This document shows, in pieces, positions 1 to 8,688 of a DNA stretch of 64,000 bases. The stretch lies in the NCBI RefSeq assembly GCF_002563695.1, contig NZ_PDJI01000004.1, forward strand, positions 2,666,001-2,730,000. Reading direction: 5' to 3'. Positions within the stretch are counted from its first letter, which is position 1. Each line of letters begins with the position of its first letter. The translations under genes were made by a program, and so were the position numbers. The notes below the pieces were generated by a model. The model was not told the origin of the DNA. It saw only the letters and a program-made list of their open reading frames with translations, and did no database searches. The DNA is from Georgenia soli (GTDB taxonomy: Bacteria > Actinomycetota > Actinomycetes > Actinomycetales > Actinomycetaceae).

Positions 1-2
1 AC

Positions 3-605
3 TTCACCGACAAGACCGGTCTGCAGGTGGCGGTCGGCCAGGCGGTGCTCGGCCGCATGCGCGAGGCGCTCGAGGAGGCCGCCGCCCGGGCCGGCGGACC
101 GCGGGAGCGGATCTCCGCCATGGTCGGCGTGTACCTCGAGATGGTCGACGGCTCGCCCCACGTCTACGCCTTCGTCACCCGCCCGGAGGCCACCGCGGGG
201 CAGGTGCGCGGCTTCGTCGCCGAGGTCGCGGACCTCGTCACCGACGCCGTCCTGCCCGCACTGCGCGGCGACGACGACGCCGGGGCGGACGCCCGCGCCG
301 ACGTCGGCGAGGCGACCCTGGTGGCGGCCCGGCTGTGGGCCGCGGGCGTCGTCGGCCTGGTGCGCGGCGCCGTCGACCTCTGGCTCGGTGACCGGGCCGA
401 GCCGACGGCGGAGCAGCAGCCGGCGCCCGCCCTCGCCGGCCCGGGCCGGCCCGGTTCGCCGGCGGCACCGGGGTCGCCGGCAGCACCCGGCCCGCCGGAC
501 GTCGGCGGCCTGCCCCGCGAGACGCTCGCCGCCCACCTGTCCGACTGGCTCTGGGACGGCGCCGTCGGCGTCCTGCGCAGGGCCCGCCAGAACCGGGGCG
601 GCTGA
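3..605 (+). CDS. TetR-family transcriptional regulator, 5' truncated by window edge
   Basis: The reading frame is open from base 3 and opens with FTDKTGLQ, which resembles the end of a TetR helix-turn-helix (the usual YFxxKxxL stretch). Most of the DNA-binding domain therefore lies upstream of the window, and the GTG at 27 is not the real start. The visible ~200 residues form an all-helical ligand-binding domain, then an Ala/Gly/Pro-rich linker at about residues 130-160 and a final conserved-looking LSDWLWDGAVGVLRRA helix. It sits just upstream of, and on the same strand as, the acyl-CoA oxidase-like gene at 724, so it may control that gene. That regulatory link is inference. Confidence 0.8.
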   Translation, partial: FTDKTGLQVAVGQAVLGRMREALEEAAARAGGPRERISAMVGVYLEMVDGSPHVYAFVTRPEATAGQVRGFVAEVADLVTDAVLPALRGDDDAGADARADVGEATLVAARLWAAGVVGLVRGAVDLWLGDRAEPTAEQQPAPALAGPGRPGSPAAPGSPAAPGPPDVGGLPRETLAAHLSDWLWDGAVGVLRRARQNRGG

Positions 606-723
606 CGTGCCGGACGTCCCCGCCCGTGAGCCGCTCGCCACGACCGGCCCCGTCCGCAGCACCCGACCCGCAGCAACCAGTCCAGCACCTCGGAAACCAC
701 GACGACGTGAACCGGAGACCCCG

Positions 724-2883
724 ATGACGACCACCTCACCCGTCCACCACCCCCGCACCGCCGCCGCGGGCACGCTCGCGCCGTCCGCGCCCACGCCGCC
801 CAGCCCCGGCGCTCCCCGCCCCCAGGCCGACCGGCTCGACGTGACCGCCCTGGGCCGCCTGCTCGACGGGCGCTGGTGGGAGCTGCGCCGCAGGGCCCGC
901 GACCTCGCCCTGCGCCCCGAGCTCCAGAAGATCGAGGGCCTGCCGACGGCGGAGCACCGCGAGCGCGTGCTCGCCCAGCTGCGGGACCTGGTGGGGACCG
1001 GCGAGGTGCTGCGTGCCTTCCCGGTCGAGCTCGGCGGGCAGGACGACCCGGGCGGCAACATCGCCGGGTTCGAGGAGCTGGCGGTCGCCGACCCGTCCCT
1101 GCAGATCAAGGGCGGCGTGCAGTGGGGACTGTTCGGCTCCGCGGTGCTGCACCTGGGGAGCGAGGAGCACCACCGGCGCTTCCTGCCCGGGATCATGGAC
1201 CTGTCGGTGCCCGGCTGCTTCGCCATGACCGAGATCGGCCACGGCTCCGACGTCTCCTCGATCGCCACGACGGCCACCTACGACGCCGACGCCGAGGAGT
1301 TCGTGATCCACACCCCGATCACGGCGGCACGCAAGGAGTACATCGGCAACGCGGCCCTGCACGGACGCGCCGCCGTCGTGTTCGCCCAGCTCGTCACCCG
1401 CGGCGTCAACCACGGGGTGCACGCCTTCTACGTCCCCCTGCGCGAGGACGACGGCGACGGCGGGCTGCGGTTCCTGCCCGGGGTCGCGGGGGAGGACGAC
1501 GGTCACAAGGGCGGGCTCAACGGCGTCGACAACGGCCGGCTGTGGTTCGACCACGTCCGCGTGCCGCGCACGAACCTGCTCAACCGCTACGGCGACGTGG
1601 CCCCGGACGGCACGTACTCCTCGCCCATCGCGAGCCCCGGGCGCCGGTTCTTCACCATGCTCGGCACCCTGGTGCAGGGCCGGGTGTCGCTCTCCGGCGC
1701 CGCGGTCAGCGTGTCCAAGATGGCGCTCGCCATCGCCGTCCGCTACGGCTCCGAACGCCGCCAGTTCACCGGCGCGGACGAGCACAGCGAGGTCGTCCTC
1801 CTCGACTACCAGCAGCACCAGCGCCGCCTGCTGCCGCTCCTGGCGCGCACCTACGCCGCGACGTTCGCGCAGGCCGAGCTGCTCGAGCGCTTCCACGGCG
1901 TCTTCTCCGGCGAGCACGACACCGACGCGGACCGGCAGGACCTCGAGACCCTCGCCGCCGCGGCCAAGCCGCTGACCACCTGGCTGGCGCTGGAGGCGCT
2001 GCAGGAGGCCCGCGAGGCCTGCGGCGGGGCGGGGTTCATGGCAGAGAACCGTCTGGTCGGGCTGCGCCAGGACATGGACGTCTACGTCACCTTCGAGGGG
2101 GACAACAACGTCCTGCTCCAGCTGGTCGGCAAGCGACTGCTCACCGACTACGGCAAGGAGATGGCGAAGGTCGACATCGCCGGGGCCGCCCGGTACGTGG
2201 CGGCCCGCGCGGCGGACATGACGCTGCACCGCACCCCGCTGCGCCGCGCCGCGCAGTCGATCCTCGACTCCGGGTCACGCGCCCGCTCCGCCGGGCACCT
2301 GCGCGAGGCCGACACCCAGCGCGAGCTGCTCGAGGACCGGGTCGAGGCCATGGTCGAGGAGATCGCCGGGGCCCTGCGCCCGGCGCGCAAGGCCTCGCCC
2401 GTGGAGGCCGCGGCCCTGTTCAACGCCCACCAGCACCAGCTCATCGAGGCGGCCCGCGCCCACGCCGAGCTGCTCCAGTGGGAGGCCTTCACCGCCGCGC
2501 TGCCGAAGGTGCGGGACGAGCGGACCCGCGAGGTGCTCACCACCCTGCGCGACCTCTTCGGGCTGACGCTGATCGAGAAGAACCTCGCCTGGTACCTGGT
2601 GAACGGGCGCATCTCCGCCCAGCGGGCCAAGACGGTCACGAGCTACGTCGACCGCCTGCTGGTGCGCCTGCGGCCCCACGCCCTGGACCTGGTGGACGCC
2701 TTCGGCTACACGGCCGGCCACCTGCGCGCGACCATCGCCACCGGGGTGGAGAAGGAGCGGCAGGACGAGGCGCGGGAGTACTTCCGGCGCCTCCGGGCGG
2801 CGGGCCAGGAGCCGGTGAACGAGAAGGTCCTGCACGCCGGGCAGCAGCGGGCGGGCGTCGCGCAGCCCTCGTCGGCGGACTGA
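724..2883 (+). CDS. acyl-CoA oxidase/dehydrogenase-family flavoprotein
   Basis: This 719-residue protein has the length and motifs of acyl-CoA oxidases: CFAMTEIGHGSDVSS near residue 165 (flavin/substrate region), an RRQFTGADE segment, and TFEGDNNV, with the probable catalytic Glu at 458. Such enzymes introduce the first double bond in fatty acyl-CoA beta-oxidation, passing electrons from FAD to oxygen or to ETF. The ATG at 724 is chosen because the conserved part begins soon after it. The frame stays open upstream to 388, but that part overlaps the TetR gene and looks like shadow. Residues 1-30 are Pro/Thr-rich. Oxidase rather than dehydrogenase is judged from length and the long C-terminal domain; it has not been proven. 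Confidence 0.87.
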   Translation: MTTTSPVHHPRTAAAGTLAPSAPTPPSPGAPRPQADRLDVTALGRLLDGRWWELRRRARDLALRPELQKIEGLPTAEHRERVLAQLRDLVGTGEVLRAFPVELGGQDDPGGNIAGFEELAVADPSLQIKGGVQWGLFGSAVLHLGSEEHHRRFLPGIMDLSVPGCFAMTEIGHGSDVSSIATTATYDADAEEFVIHTPITAARKEYIGNAALHGRAAVVFAQLVTRGVNHGVHAFYVPLREDDGDGGLRFLPGVAGEDDGHKGGLNGVDNGRLWFDHVRVPRTNLLNRYGDVAPDGTYSSPIASPGRRFFTMLGTLVQGRVSLSGAAVSVSKMALAIAVRYGSERRQFTGADEHSEVVLLDYQQHQRRLLPLLARTYAATFAQAELLERFHGVFSGEHDTDADRQDLETLAAAAKPLTTWLALEALQEAREACGGAGFMAENRLVGLRQDMDVYVTFEGDNNVLLQLVGKRLLTDYGKEMAKVDIAGAARYVAARAADMTLHRTPLRRAAQSILDSGSRARSAGHLREADTQRELLEDRVEAMVEEIAGALRPARKASPVEAAALFNAHQHQLIEAARAHAELLQWEAFTAALPKVRDERTREVLTTLRDLFGLTLIEKNLAWYLVNGRISAQRAKTVTSYVDRLLVRLRPHALDLVDAFGYTAGHLRATIATGVEKERQDEAREYFRRLRAAGQEPVNEKVLHAGQQRAGVAQPSSAD

Positions 2884-2914
2884 CGCGGTACCGGGCCGGC
2901 ACCCTGCTCGGGCG

Positions 2915-2974
2915 TCAGTGCTCCCGCGCAGGAGAAGTCGGCCCGGGCCGACTTCTCCTGCGCAGGAGCACTGA
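2915..2974. repeat. 60-bp near-perfect palindrome (two 30-nt arms, no loop)
   Basis: Arms 2915-2944 and 2945-2974 are reverse complements with a single mismatch (position 2925 against 2964). The centre is GGCCCGGGCC. It lies in the 121-bp gap between the acyl-CoA oxidase stop and the MBL-hydrolase start. It could fold into a very stable hairpin and terminate transcription, but it has no spacer loop and no T-run, so a repetitive extragenic palindrome is an equal possibility. Confidence 0.85.
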
Positions 2975-3004
2975 CCGGCGGACGATGGTCGTGGAGGTGG
3001 TGTC

Positions 3005-3901
3005 ATGGCCGGGCCCTACCCGGAGAGGATCGCGCCAGGCGTCCACCTGCTCACCGTCGGACGAGGCGTCGCGGCCTCGAACGTCTACCTCGTACGGTCG
3101 GCCGGCGGCCCGTGGGTGCTCGTGGACGCCGGGTGGGGCAGCAGCGCACCGCGGATCGAGGCGGCCGCCGAGCTGCTGCTCGGGCCCGGCGTGCGGCCCG
3201 CGGCGATCCTCCTGACCCACATCCACCCCGACCACTCCGGCGCGGCCGGGACCCTCGCCCGCGCGTGGGAGGTCCCCGTCCACGTCCATGCCGACGAGGT
3301 CGTGATGGCGGCGGGGCGGTACCTGCCGGACCGCTCCATGCCGCTCGACAGGTGGGTCGTGGCGCCGCTCATGGGACTGCTGCCGGCCCGCCGCCGGGAG
3401 GCGGTCGAGGCGGCCGGGGACATCACCGACGTCGTGCGCCCGCTCGACCCGACCGGCGTCGTGCCCGGGCTCCCCGACTGGGAGTACGTCCTCACGCCCG
3501 GTCACACCCCCGGGCACGTCGCGTACCGGCGCCGGTCCGACGGCGTCGTGCTCTCGGGGGACGCGGTCCTGACCGTGAACCTGAACTCGCTGGTGGGTGC
3601 GCTCTCCGGGCGCCAGCGGCTCGCCGGACCGCCCTGGCTGACCACGTGGGACCGTGAGGCGGCGCGCCGGTCGGTGAACGCGCTCGCCGCACTGCGGCCC
3701 AGGATCCTCGCGCCCGGGCACGGCCGCCCCCTCGTCCTCGGCACCGGTGAGCCGCTGCGCCACCTCGCCCAGGAGCTCACGCCCGCGCCGCGGCGGACGG
3801 TCCGGGGCGCCGGCAGGCTCGCTCCCGGGCAGGTGACCAGGGGAGTCCTGCGGCCGCCCAGGCCGGGGGTCCGCCTGCTCCGGGCACTCCGCTGTCGGTG
3901 A
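3005..3901 (+). CDS. MBL-fold metallo-hydrolase
   Basis: This 298-residue protein carries the metallo-beta-lactamase signature HIHPDH (residues 72-77), the second metal motif GHTPGH near 166-171, an LSGD aspartate motif and a late APGHG motif. Together these would bind two metal ions. Family members hydrolyse thioesters, lactones or phosphodiesters; the substrate here is unknown. A GGAGGTGG ribosome-binding site precedes the ATG. The last ~40 residues are Arg/Pro-rich and poorly structured. It is separated from the acyl-CoA oxidase-like gene by the 60-bp palindrome, so cotranscription is uncertain. Confidence 0.85.
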   Translation: MAGPYPERIAPGVHLLTVGRGVAASNVYLVRSAGGPWVLVDAGWGSSAPRIEAAAELLLGPGVRPAAILLTHIHPDHSGAAGTLARAWEVPVHVHADEVVMAAGRYLPDRSMPLDRWVVAPLMGLLPARRREAVEAAGDITDVVRPLDPTGVVPGLPDWEYVLTPGHTPGHVAYRRRSDGVVLSGDAVLTVNLNSLVGALSGRQRLAGPPWLTTWDREAARRSVNALAALRPRILAPGHGRPLVLGTGEPLRHLAQELTPAPRRTVRGAGRLAPGQVTRGVLRPPRPGVRLLRALRCR

Positions 3902-3927
3902 GCCGCCCCCGGTGGGAGGCTCGGCCC

Positions 3928-5367
3928 ATGGCAACCACGCGTGAGGTGGACGTCGTCGTGGTCGGGGGCGGCTCCACCGGGGAGAACGTCGCCGACTACG
4001 CGCACCGGGGCGGGCTGGAGGTGGTCCTGGTCGAGTCCGGTCTGGTCGGCGGGGAGTGCTCGTACTACGCCTGCATGCCGTCCAAGGCGCTGCTGCGGCC
4101 GGGGCAGGCGGTCGCCGCCGCCCGCCGCGTCGACGGCGCCGCCCAGGCGGTGACCGGCACGCTCGACCCTGCGGCGGTGCTGCGCCGTCGGACCACCTTC
4201 ACCCACGACTGGGACGACTCCAGCCAGGTCGCGTGGGCCGAGGGCGCCGGCCTGGAGCTCGTCCGGGGGAGCGGGCGGATCTCCGGCGAGCGGCAGGTCA
4301 CCGTCGCTCTTCCCGACGGCGGTGAGCAGGTGCTGGCGGCCCGTCACGGCGTCGTCGTCGCGACCGGCTCGGAGCCGGCCCGCCCGCCGGTCGACGGGCT
4401 GGACACCGCCCGGTACTGGACGACGCGCGACGCGACGAGCGCCCAGGAGGTGCCCGGACGGCTGGTCGTGCTGGGCGCCGGGGTCGCCGGGTCCGAGCTG
4501 GCGCAGGCGTACGCGCGGCTCGGGGCCGAGGTCACGCTTCTGGCGCGCAGCCGCGTGCTCGGCTCGTTCCCGGAGCCGGTGGCCGGGCTCGTCGGCGCCG
4601 GGCTCGCCGTGGCCGGGGTGGACGTGCGCACCGGGGTCGGCGCCGTCGGCGTCGAGCGGCCGGACGGGCCCGACGGCGAGGTACGCGTCCGGCTCGACGA
4701 CGGCAGCACCCTCACCGCCGACGAGCTCCTGGTCGCCACCGGCCGCCGCCCGCGCACCGCCGGGCTCGGCCTGACCACGCTGGGGATCGCCGACGGCGAG
4801 GCGCTGGAGGTCGACGACTCCGGCCGCGTGCTCGCCGTCGCCGGGGGCTGGCTCTACGCCGCGGGCGACGTCACCGGCCGGGCGCCGCTGACGCACCAGG
4901 GCAAGTACGCGGGCCGGGTGGTCGGAGACGCGCTCGCCGCCCGCGCGGCCGGCCACCTGCCGGGGCCGGCGGAGCCGTGGAGCCGGTACGCGTCGACCGC
5001 CGACCACGTGGCCGTCCCGCAGGTCGTGTTCACCGACCCCCAGGTGGCGCAGGTGGGGCTGCGCGCCGACCAGGCCCGGGACCGCGGCCGCCCGGTGCGC
5101 ACGGTCCACCAGGACCTCGGTCAGATCGCGGGCGCGTCGCTCCTCGCCGACGACTACGCCGGGTGGGCCGAGCTGGTCGTCGACGACGAGCGCGACGTGG
5201 TCCTGGGCGCCACGTTCGTCGGCCAGGGCGTGTCCGAGCTGCTGCACGCCGCCACGATCGCCGTCGTCGGGCAGGTGCCGCTCGCGCGGCTGTGGCACGC
5301 GGTGCCCGCCTACCCGACGACCAGCGAGGTGTGGCTGCGGCTGCTCGAGACCGACCGCTCCCGCTGA
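3928..5367 (+). CDS. FAD/NAD(P)-dependent disulfide oxidoreductase (mercuric/lipoamide reductase-like)
   Basis: This 479-residue protein belongs to the class I pyridine-nucleotide disulfide oxidoreductases. It has an N-terminal FAD-binding VVGGGSTG, a redox CX4C (Cys44 and Cys49 in GECSYYACMPSK), a second Rossmann motif VLGAGVAGSE near residue 185, an FAD-contact YAAGDVTG and a C-terminal dimerisation domain. The position of the usual active-site His in the C-terminal HPTxSE motif reads YPTTSE, so lipoamide or glutathione reductase activity should not be assumed. The start follows a GAGGCT hexamer by 6 nt, which suggests a leaderless transcript. The physiological substrate is unknown. Confidence 0.85.
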   Translation: MATTREVDVVVVGGGSTGENVADYAHRGGLEVVLVESGLVGGECSYYACMPSKALLRPGQAVAAARRVDGAAQAVTGTLDPAAVLRRRTTFTHDWDDSSQVAWAEGAGLELVRGSGRISGERQVTVALPDGGEQVLAARHGVVVATGSEPARPPVDGLDTARYWTTRDATSAQEVPGRLVVLGAGVAGSELAQAYARLGAEVTLLARSRVLGSFPEPVAGLVGAGLAVAGVDVRTGVGAVGVERPDGPDGEVRVRLDDGSTLTADELLVATGRRPRTAGLGLTTLGIADGEALEVDDSGRVLAVAGGWLYAAGDVTGRAPLTHQGKYAGRVVGDALAARAAGHLPGPAEPWSRYASTADHVAVPQVVFTDPQVAQVGLRADQARDRGRPVRTVHQDLGQIAGASLLADDYAGWAELVVDDERDVVLGATFVGQGVSELLHAATIAVVGQVPLARLWHAVPAYPTTSEVWLRLLETDRSR

Positions 5368-5381
5368 CACGCCCCTTCCCC

Positions 5382-5535
5382 AGCGGCGAGACGTCACTTG
5401 CTCGCCGAGATGTCACTTGCTCGCCGAGACGTCACCTGCTCGCCGAGAGGTCACGTGCTCCCCGAGAGGTCACTTGCTCCGTGAGAGGTCAGGAATTCCT
5501 GACCTCTCACGGAGAAGTTGACGTCTCACCGCGTG
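5382..5535. repeat. 19-bp tandem repeat array ending in inverted copies
   Basis: Five consecutive 19-bp units (5382-5400, 5401-5419, 5420-5438, 5439-5457, 5458-5476) follow the pattern CTCGCCGAGANGTCACTTG with few changes. A sixth unit (5477-5495) forms the left arm of a perfect palindrome, its inverted copy follows (5496-5514), and a degenerate inverted copy runs to about 5535. There are no unique spacers, so this is not a CRISPR array. It lies between two convergent genes, so it cannot be a promoter array for either. Confidence 0.9.
5477..5514. terminator. 38-bp perfect palindrome between convergent genes
   Basis: The two 19-nt arms are exact reverse complements centred on GAATTC. The position, between the stop at 5367 on the plus strand and the stop at 5577 on the minus strand, suits a bidirectional terminator. 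There is no loop or T-run, and the arms belong to the neighbouring 19-bp repeat family, so termination is inference. Confidence 0.55.
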
Positions 5536-5576
5536 TGCGGGGGGGTGGGGGCGTGCGAGCGGGGGCTGGAGCGGGG

Positions 5577-6758
5577 TCAGTGCTTGAGGGTGAAGCGGAG
5601 CACCTCGCCCTTGTTCGCCATGGCGGAGTTGTTCGACACGTACACGTGGTCCCCGTCGACCACCAGCCCGCCGGGCATGGTGAGCTTGGTGGTGAGCACC
5701 TTGTGGTGGCGCGTGTTGTGGGCGTCCACCCAGTGCAGCGCTCCGGTCGGGTTGCCGGACAGCAGCCCGTTCGTGGCGATCTCGAGAACCAGCAGGTCGC
5801 CGTCGTCGGTGAAGGCGAGGTCGATGATGTTGGTGAAGCCGTCGGCGAAGACCTCCGGCTTCTCACCGCGCTCGAAGCGCCAGACCGTCGCCTTGCCCTT
5901 GGGGAACGGGAAGCCGGTGAGCTGGCCGACGTAGAGGGCACCGTCCGGCCCGCGCACGACCGTGGTCGGCACGGCGTCGGGGCGCACCTGCCCCTGCGGC
6001 GTCTTCACCGGGGCCTCGTGCGGGAAGACGAAGATCGTGGAGACCTTGCCGTTCCGGTCCACCCGCAGCAGCGAGTTCCCGCCGGCGTCGGCCACGACCT
6101 GGCCGCCGCGGTCGGCGACGAGCGAGTTCGGGTTGGTGTCGAAGTCGTCCTTCTCGGGGTTGACCTTCCGCTCGTAGTTCCCGATGTCGGCGACCTTCTT
6201 CACGGTGCCGTGCCGGGTGTCCACCTTTTGCACCGTGGCCAGCGTGGACGCGAGGGTGCGGTACTTGCCGGCAGGCATCTTGTTGCGCACGGCCGGGTCC
6301 GCCCCGAGCCCGATGGTGGCGTAGAGGCGGCCGTGCCCGTCGAACGCGACGTCGGAGGGGCCGATCGCGCCGCTCCCGTCGGCCTTGGCCCCGATGGAGG
6401 GCAGGCCTTTGACGACGTCGGTGACGCTCTTCAGGTGCCCGGAGCCGCCTCGCATGTGGAGCTCGGTGATCTTTCCCGTGGCGCCGAGACAGACGTCGCC
6501 GCCCTCAGGGCCCGGGAAGCACGGGGCACGGCGGTCGCCGCCGCGACCCTCGCCGGCCTGCGTGACGAAGACGTCTCCGTCGTCGTCGACCGTCAGCCCG
6601 CGCGGGTTGTCGAGGTTCTTCGTCAGCACGGTCCGGTCCGTGAGGGTGACCTCGTCGGAACCGCCGCGGTCGTGCGCGACGCCCGGGGCGACGCCCACGA
6701 GGGGGACGAGCAGCAGTGCCGCCGCGGCGCCTGGCAGCACCAGTCGGGTGGGTCTCAC
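5577..6758 (-). CDS. secreted ScyD/ScyE-family beta-propeller protein
   Basis: The protein has 393 residues with an N-terminal signal peptide (positive start, hydrophobic core, cleavage likely after VGVAPGVA near residue 28). The mature part repeats NHL/SMP-30-like blades with motifs such as NPRGLTVDDDGDVFV, GPSDVAFDGHGRLYA, NSLVADRGG and DLAFTDDGDLLV. These indicate a six-bladed propeller, as in ScyD/ScyE-family proteins; the molecular role is unknown. It starts at GTG 6758, preceded by GGAGGTGC. The 255-bp gap to the divergent gene at 7014 must hold promoters for both. A CX6C pair (APCFPGPEGGDVC) may form a disulfide. Confidence 0.8.
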   Translation of the reverse strand: MRPTRLVLPGAAAALLLVPLVGVAPGVAHDRGGSDEVTLTDRTVLTKNLDNPRGLTVDDDGDVFVTQAGEGRGGDRRAPCFPGPEGGDVCLGATGKITELHMRGGSGHLKSVTDVVKGLPSIGAKADGSGAIGPSDVAFDGHGRLYATIGLGADPAVRNKMPAGKYRTLASTLATVQKVDTRHGTVKKVADIGNYERKVNPEKDDFDTNPNSLVADRGGQVVADAGGNSLLRVDRNGKVSTIFVFPHEAPVKTPQGQVRPDAVPTTVVRGPDGALYVGQLTGFPFPKGKATVWRFERGEKPEVFADGFTNIIDLAFTDDGDLLVLEIATNGLLSGNPTGALHWVDAHNTRHHKVLTTKLTMPGGLVVDGDHVYVSNNSAMANKGEVLRFTLKH

Positions 6759-7013
6759 GACGTTGCACCTCCGGGCCGCGGGTCGACCCTGGCTGGCGCG
6801 CCGGGCGGGTCAGGAGGGATGGGAGGCGCGCGTCGATGCGGCCTGCGGCCAGACCAGTTTCCTGGGGGCGCCGAACGGGGGTCAACGCAGTCACCGGGAA
6901 TGGGGGGCATCGCGAGGGACGTGGCCCCCATCACCCTCAGCGTGGACGGCCGCCGCGGGGGGTGGGAGGGGCGCCTACCCTACGCGGGTCTGTCCCCGAC
7001 ATCCGGAGTCCCC

Positions 7014-8642
7014 ATGCGTCCCCGACCCGTCAACGCCCCCACGACGACCCGGCGCCTCGCCGTCGTCGGATCCTCCGGCGGCAACCTCTACAGCCACGGC
7101 GGTGACGACCCGGTCGGTCTCGTCGGGCACATCCGCCGGCAGGCCGCCGCCGCCGGGATGGAGGTGACCGCCGTCCAGCTGGTGGCGGTCGACTCGTCGA
7201 TGGACGCCGCCCGGGACGACACCCCCGCCCGCCTGTACTCCCTCGTCGACGGGGACGTCGCCGTGGTCGTCTCCGGGACCCTCGCAGACGTGAACAAGGT
7301 GGCCGGGGAGCGGGACGCCGACCTCGCGCGCGCCGTGGCGGCCGGCGAGGTGGACGGGCTGGTCCTCGTCAGCGCCGACCCCGACGGCGTCAACTCCGCC
7401 GTCGTGCGCGCCGCGGTCGACGCCGGGCTTCCCGCCGCCGGCACGGGCGGCACGTCCATCGCGGCGGCCCAGGCCAAGGGCCTCAACCTCGTCGCGGCCT
7501 CCGGGACGACCGGTTCCACGAGCACCACGCGCGCGGTGTCCTACGTCGCCGGGCTCGCACGCCACTGGGGCACGAGGTACCGGCCGGTGCTGGGCACCGC
7601 CGAGGCGTCCGACGGCGGAGGCTCACCCTGGCGGCGCATCTCCCTGCGCGGCATCATGGTCGGCTCCCTGCCGGCGTTCATCGCGCTGGCGCTCGTCCTC
7701 GCCGTCGGGAAGATCCCCGGCCTCGACGCGCTCGGACCCGTCTTCGACGCGCTCATCGCCGGGCTGCCGGTCGTGGTGGCCGCCGTCGCCGCCCGGCGCG
7801 TCTCCGGTCTCGGCGAGGTCGGGATCGTGGCCGGCGTCGTCGCCGGCGTGCTCTCCGCGGAGGGCGGGATCGTCGGGGGCCTCGTCGGCGGCATCCTCGC
7901 CGGCGTCGTGGTGGCCTACCTGCTGCGGTGGACGCTCGCGCACCGCTTCCCCGTCACGACGGCGAACATCGTGGCGGGCGGGATCTCCGGCCTCGTCGGC
8001 GGCCTGGTGGTCTTCCTCCTGCTGGCGCCGGTGACGAACGCCGTCGGTGAGGGCGTCAAGAGCGCGATCGAGGCCCTCGTGGCGTTCAACCCGCTGCTGG
8101 CCGGCGCCCTGGCCGGCCTGGTGATGTGGCCGGCGATCATGGGCGGCGTCTACCACGCGGCGATCCTGCCGCTGGTGCTGCTGGAGATGGGCGAGAAGGG
8201 GCACAGCTTCTTCGGTGCGGTGGACATGGTCTCGCTGGTGATGGTGAGCCTGGGCATCACCCTCGCCAACGTGGTGCGCCCGCGGACCTCGGGAGAGCGG
8301 GCGCTCGCGGCGTCCGGGGCCGCGGTGAACTTCGGGTTCGGCACGTTCGTGGAGGCGTCGTACCCCTTCATGTTCGCGGACCGGAAGGTGTTCGCCGTCG
8401 CGCTGGGCTCCGCCACCCTCGGCGGCCTGGTGGTGGGGGCCACGGGCGCCGAGGCCACCGCGTACCTGCCCGCCGTCGTCGCCCCCTTCGTCGCCACGGA
8501 CACGGTCGGCATGGTGCTGTCGATGCTCGTCGGGTGCGTGGTCCCCTTCGTCTCCGTGCTGGTCATCAACGAGCGGGCGCGCCGCAGCGAGCGTGCCCGG
8601 CAGGCGGGGCCGGCGCGCGAGGAGCTGCCCAGCGGCGCCTGA
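7014..8642 (+). CDS. fructose-EIIC-like membrane permease with an N-terminal Rossmann-like domain
   Basis: The 542-residue protein has two parts. Residues 1-200 are soluble, start with RRLAVVGSSGG and contain Gly-rich GTGGTSIAAAQAKG and ASGTTGSTSTTRAVSY loops. Residues ~215-520 are strongly hydrophobic and resemble PTS fructose EIIC permeases, for example NPLLAGALAGLVM followed by GTFVEASYPFMFADRK, which matches the EIIC GIxEGAIPFxxxDP region. No IIB active-site Cys motif (CPTGxAHT) or IIA histidine domain is present, and no PTS partner genes lie nearby. It could be a sugar permease of the PTS_EIIC_2 type, but the substrate and energy source are unknown. TACCCT at 6976 is a possible -10. Confidence 0.7.
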   Translation: MRPRPVNAPTTTRRLAVVGSSGGNLYSHGGDDPVGLVGHIRRQAAAAGMEVTAVQLVAVDSSMDAARDDTPARLYSLVDGDVAVVVSGTLADVNKVAGERDADLARAVAAGEVDGLVLVSADPDGVNSAVVRAAVDAGLPAAGTGGTSIAAAQAKGLNLVAASGTTGSTSTTRAVSYVAGLARHWGTRYRPVLGTAEASDGGGSPWRRISLRGIMVGSLPAFIALALVLAVGKIPGLDALGPVFDALIAGLPVVVAAVAARRVSGLGEVGIVAGVVAGVLSAEGGIVGGLVGGILAGVVVAYLLRWTLAHRFPVTTANIVAGGISGLVGGLVVFLLLAPVTNAVGEGVKSAIEALVAFNPLLAGALAGLVMWPAIMGGVYHAAILPLVLLEMGEKGHSFFGAVDMVSLVMVSLGITLANVVRPRTSGERALAASGAAVNFGFGTFVEASYPFMFADRKVFAVALGSATLGGLVVGATGAEATAYLPAVVAPFVATDTVGMVLSMLVGCVVPFVSVLVINERARRSERARQAGPAREELPSGA

Positions 8643-8688
8643 CCCCGTCCTCCCGCACCTCGCCCTCCTGCGACCGCTGCACGAAACC

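Noticed and set aside
388..723. N-terminal extension of the acyl-CoA oxidase frame
   Set aside because: It overlaps the TetR gene in another frame and is Arg/Pro low-complexity. Family homology begins after the ATG at 724.
3502..5397. Long minus-strand frame over the flavoprotein reductase
   Set aside because: Shadow frame. The opposite strand carries clear FAD and CX4C motifs.
5382..5514. CRISPR array
   Set aside because: The 19-bp units are directly contiguous without unique spacers and end in an inversion; no cas genes are present.
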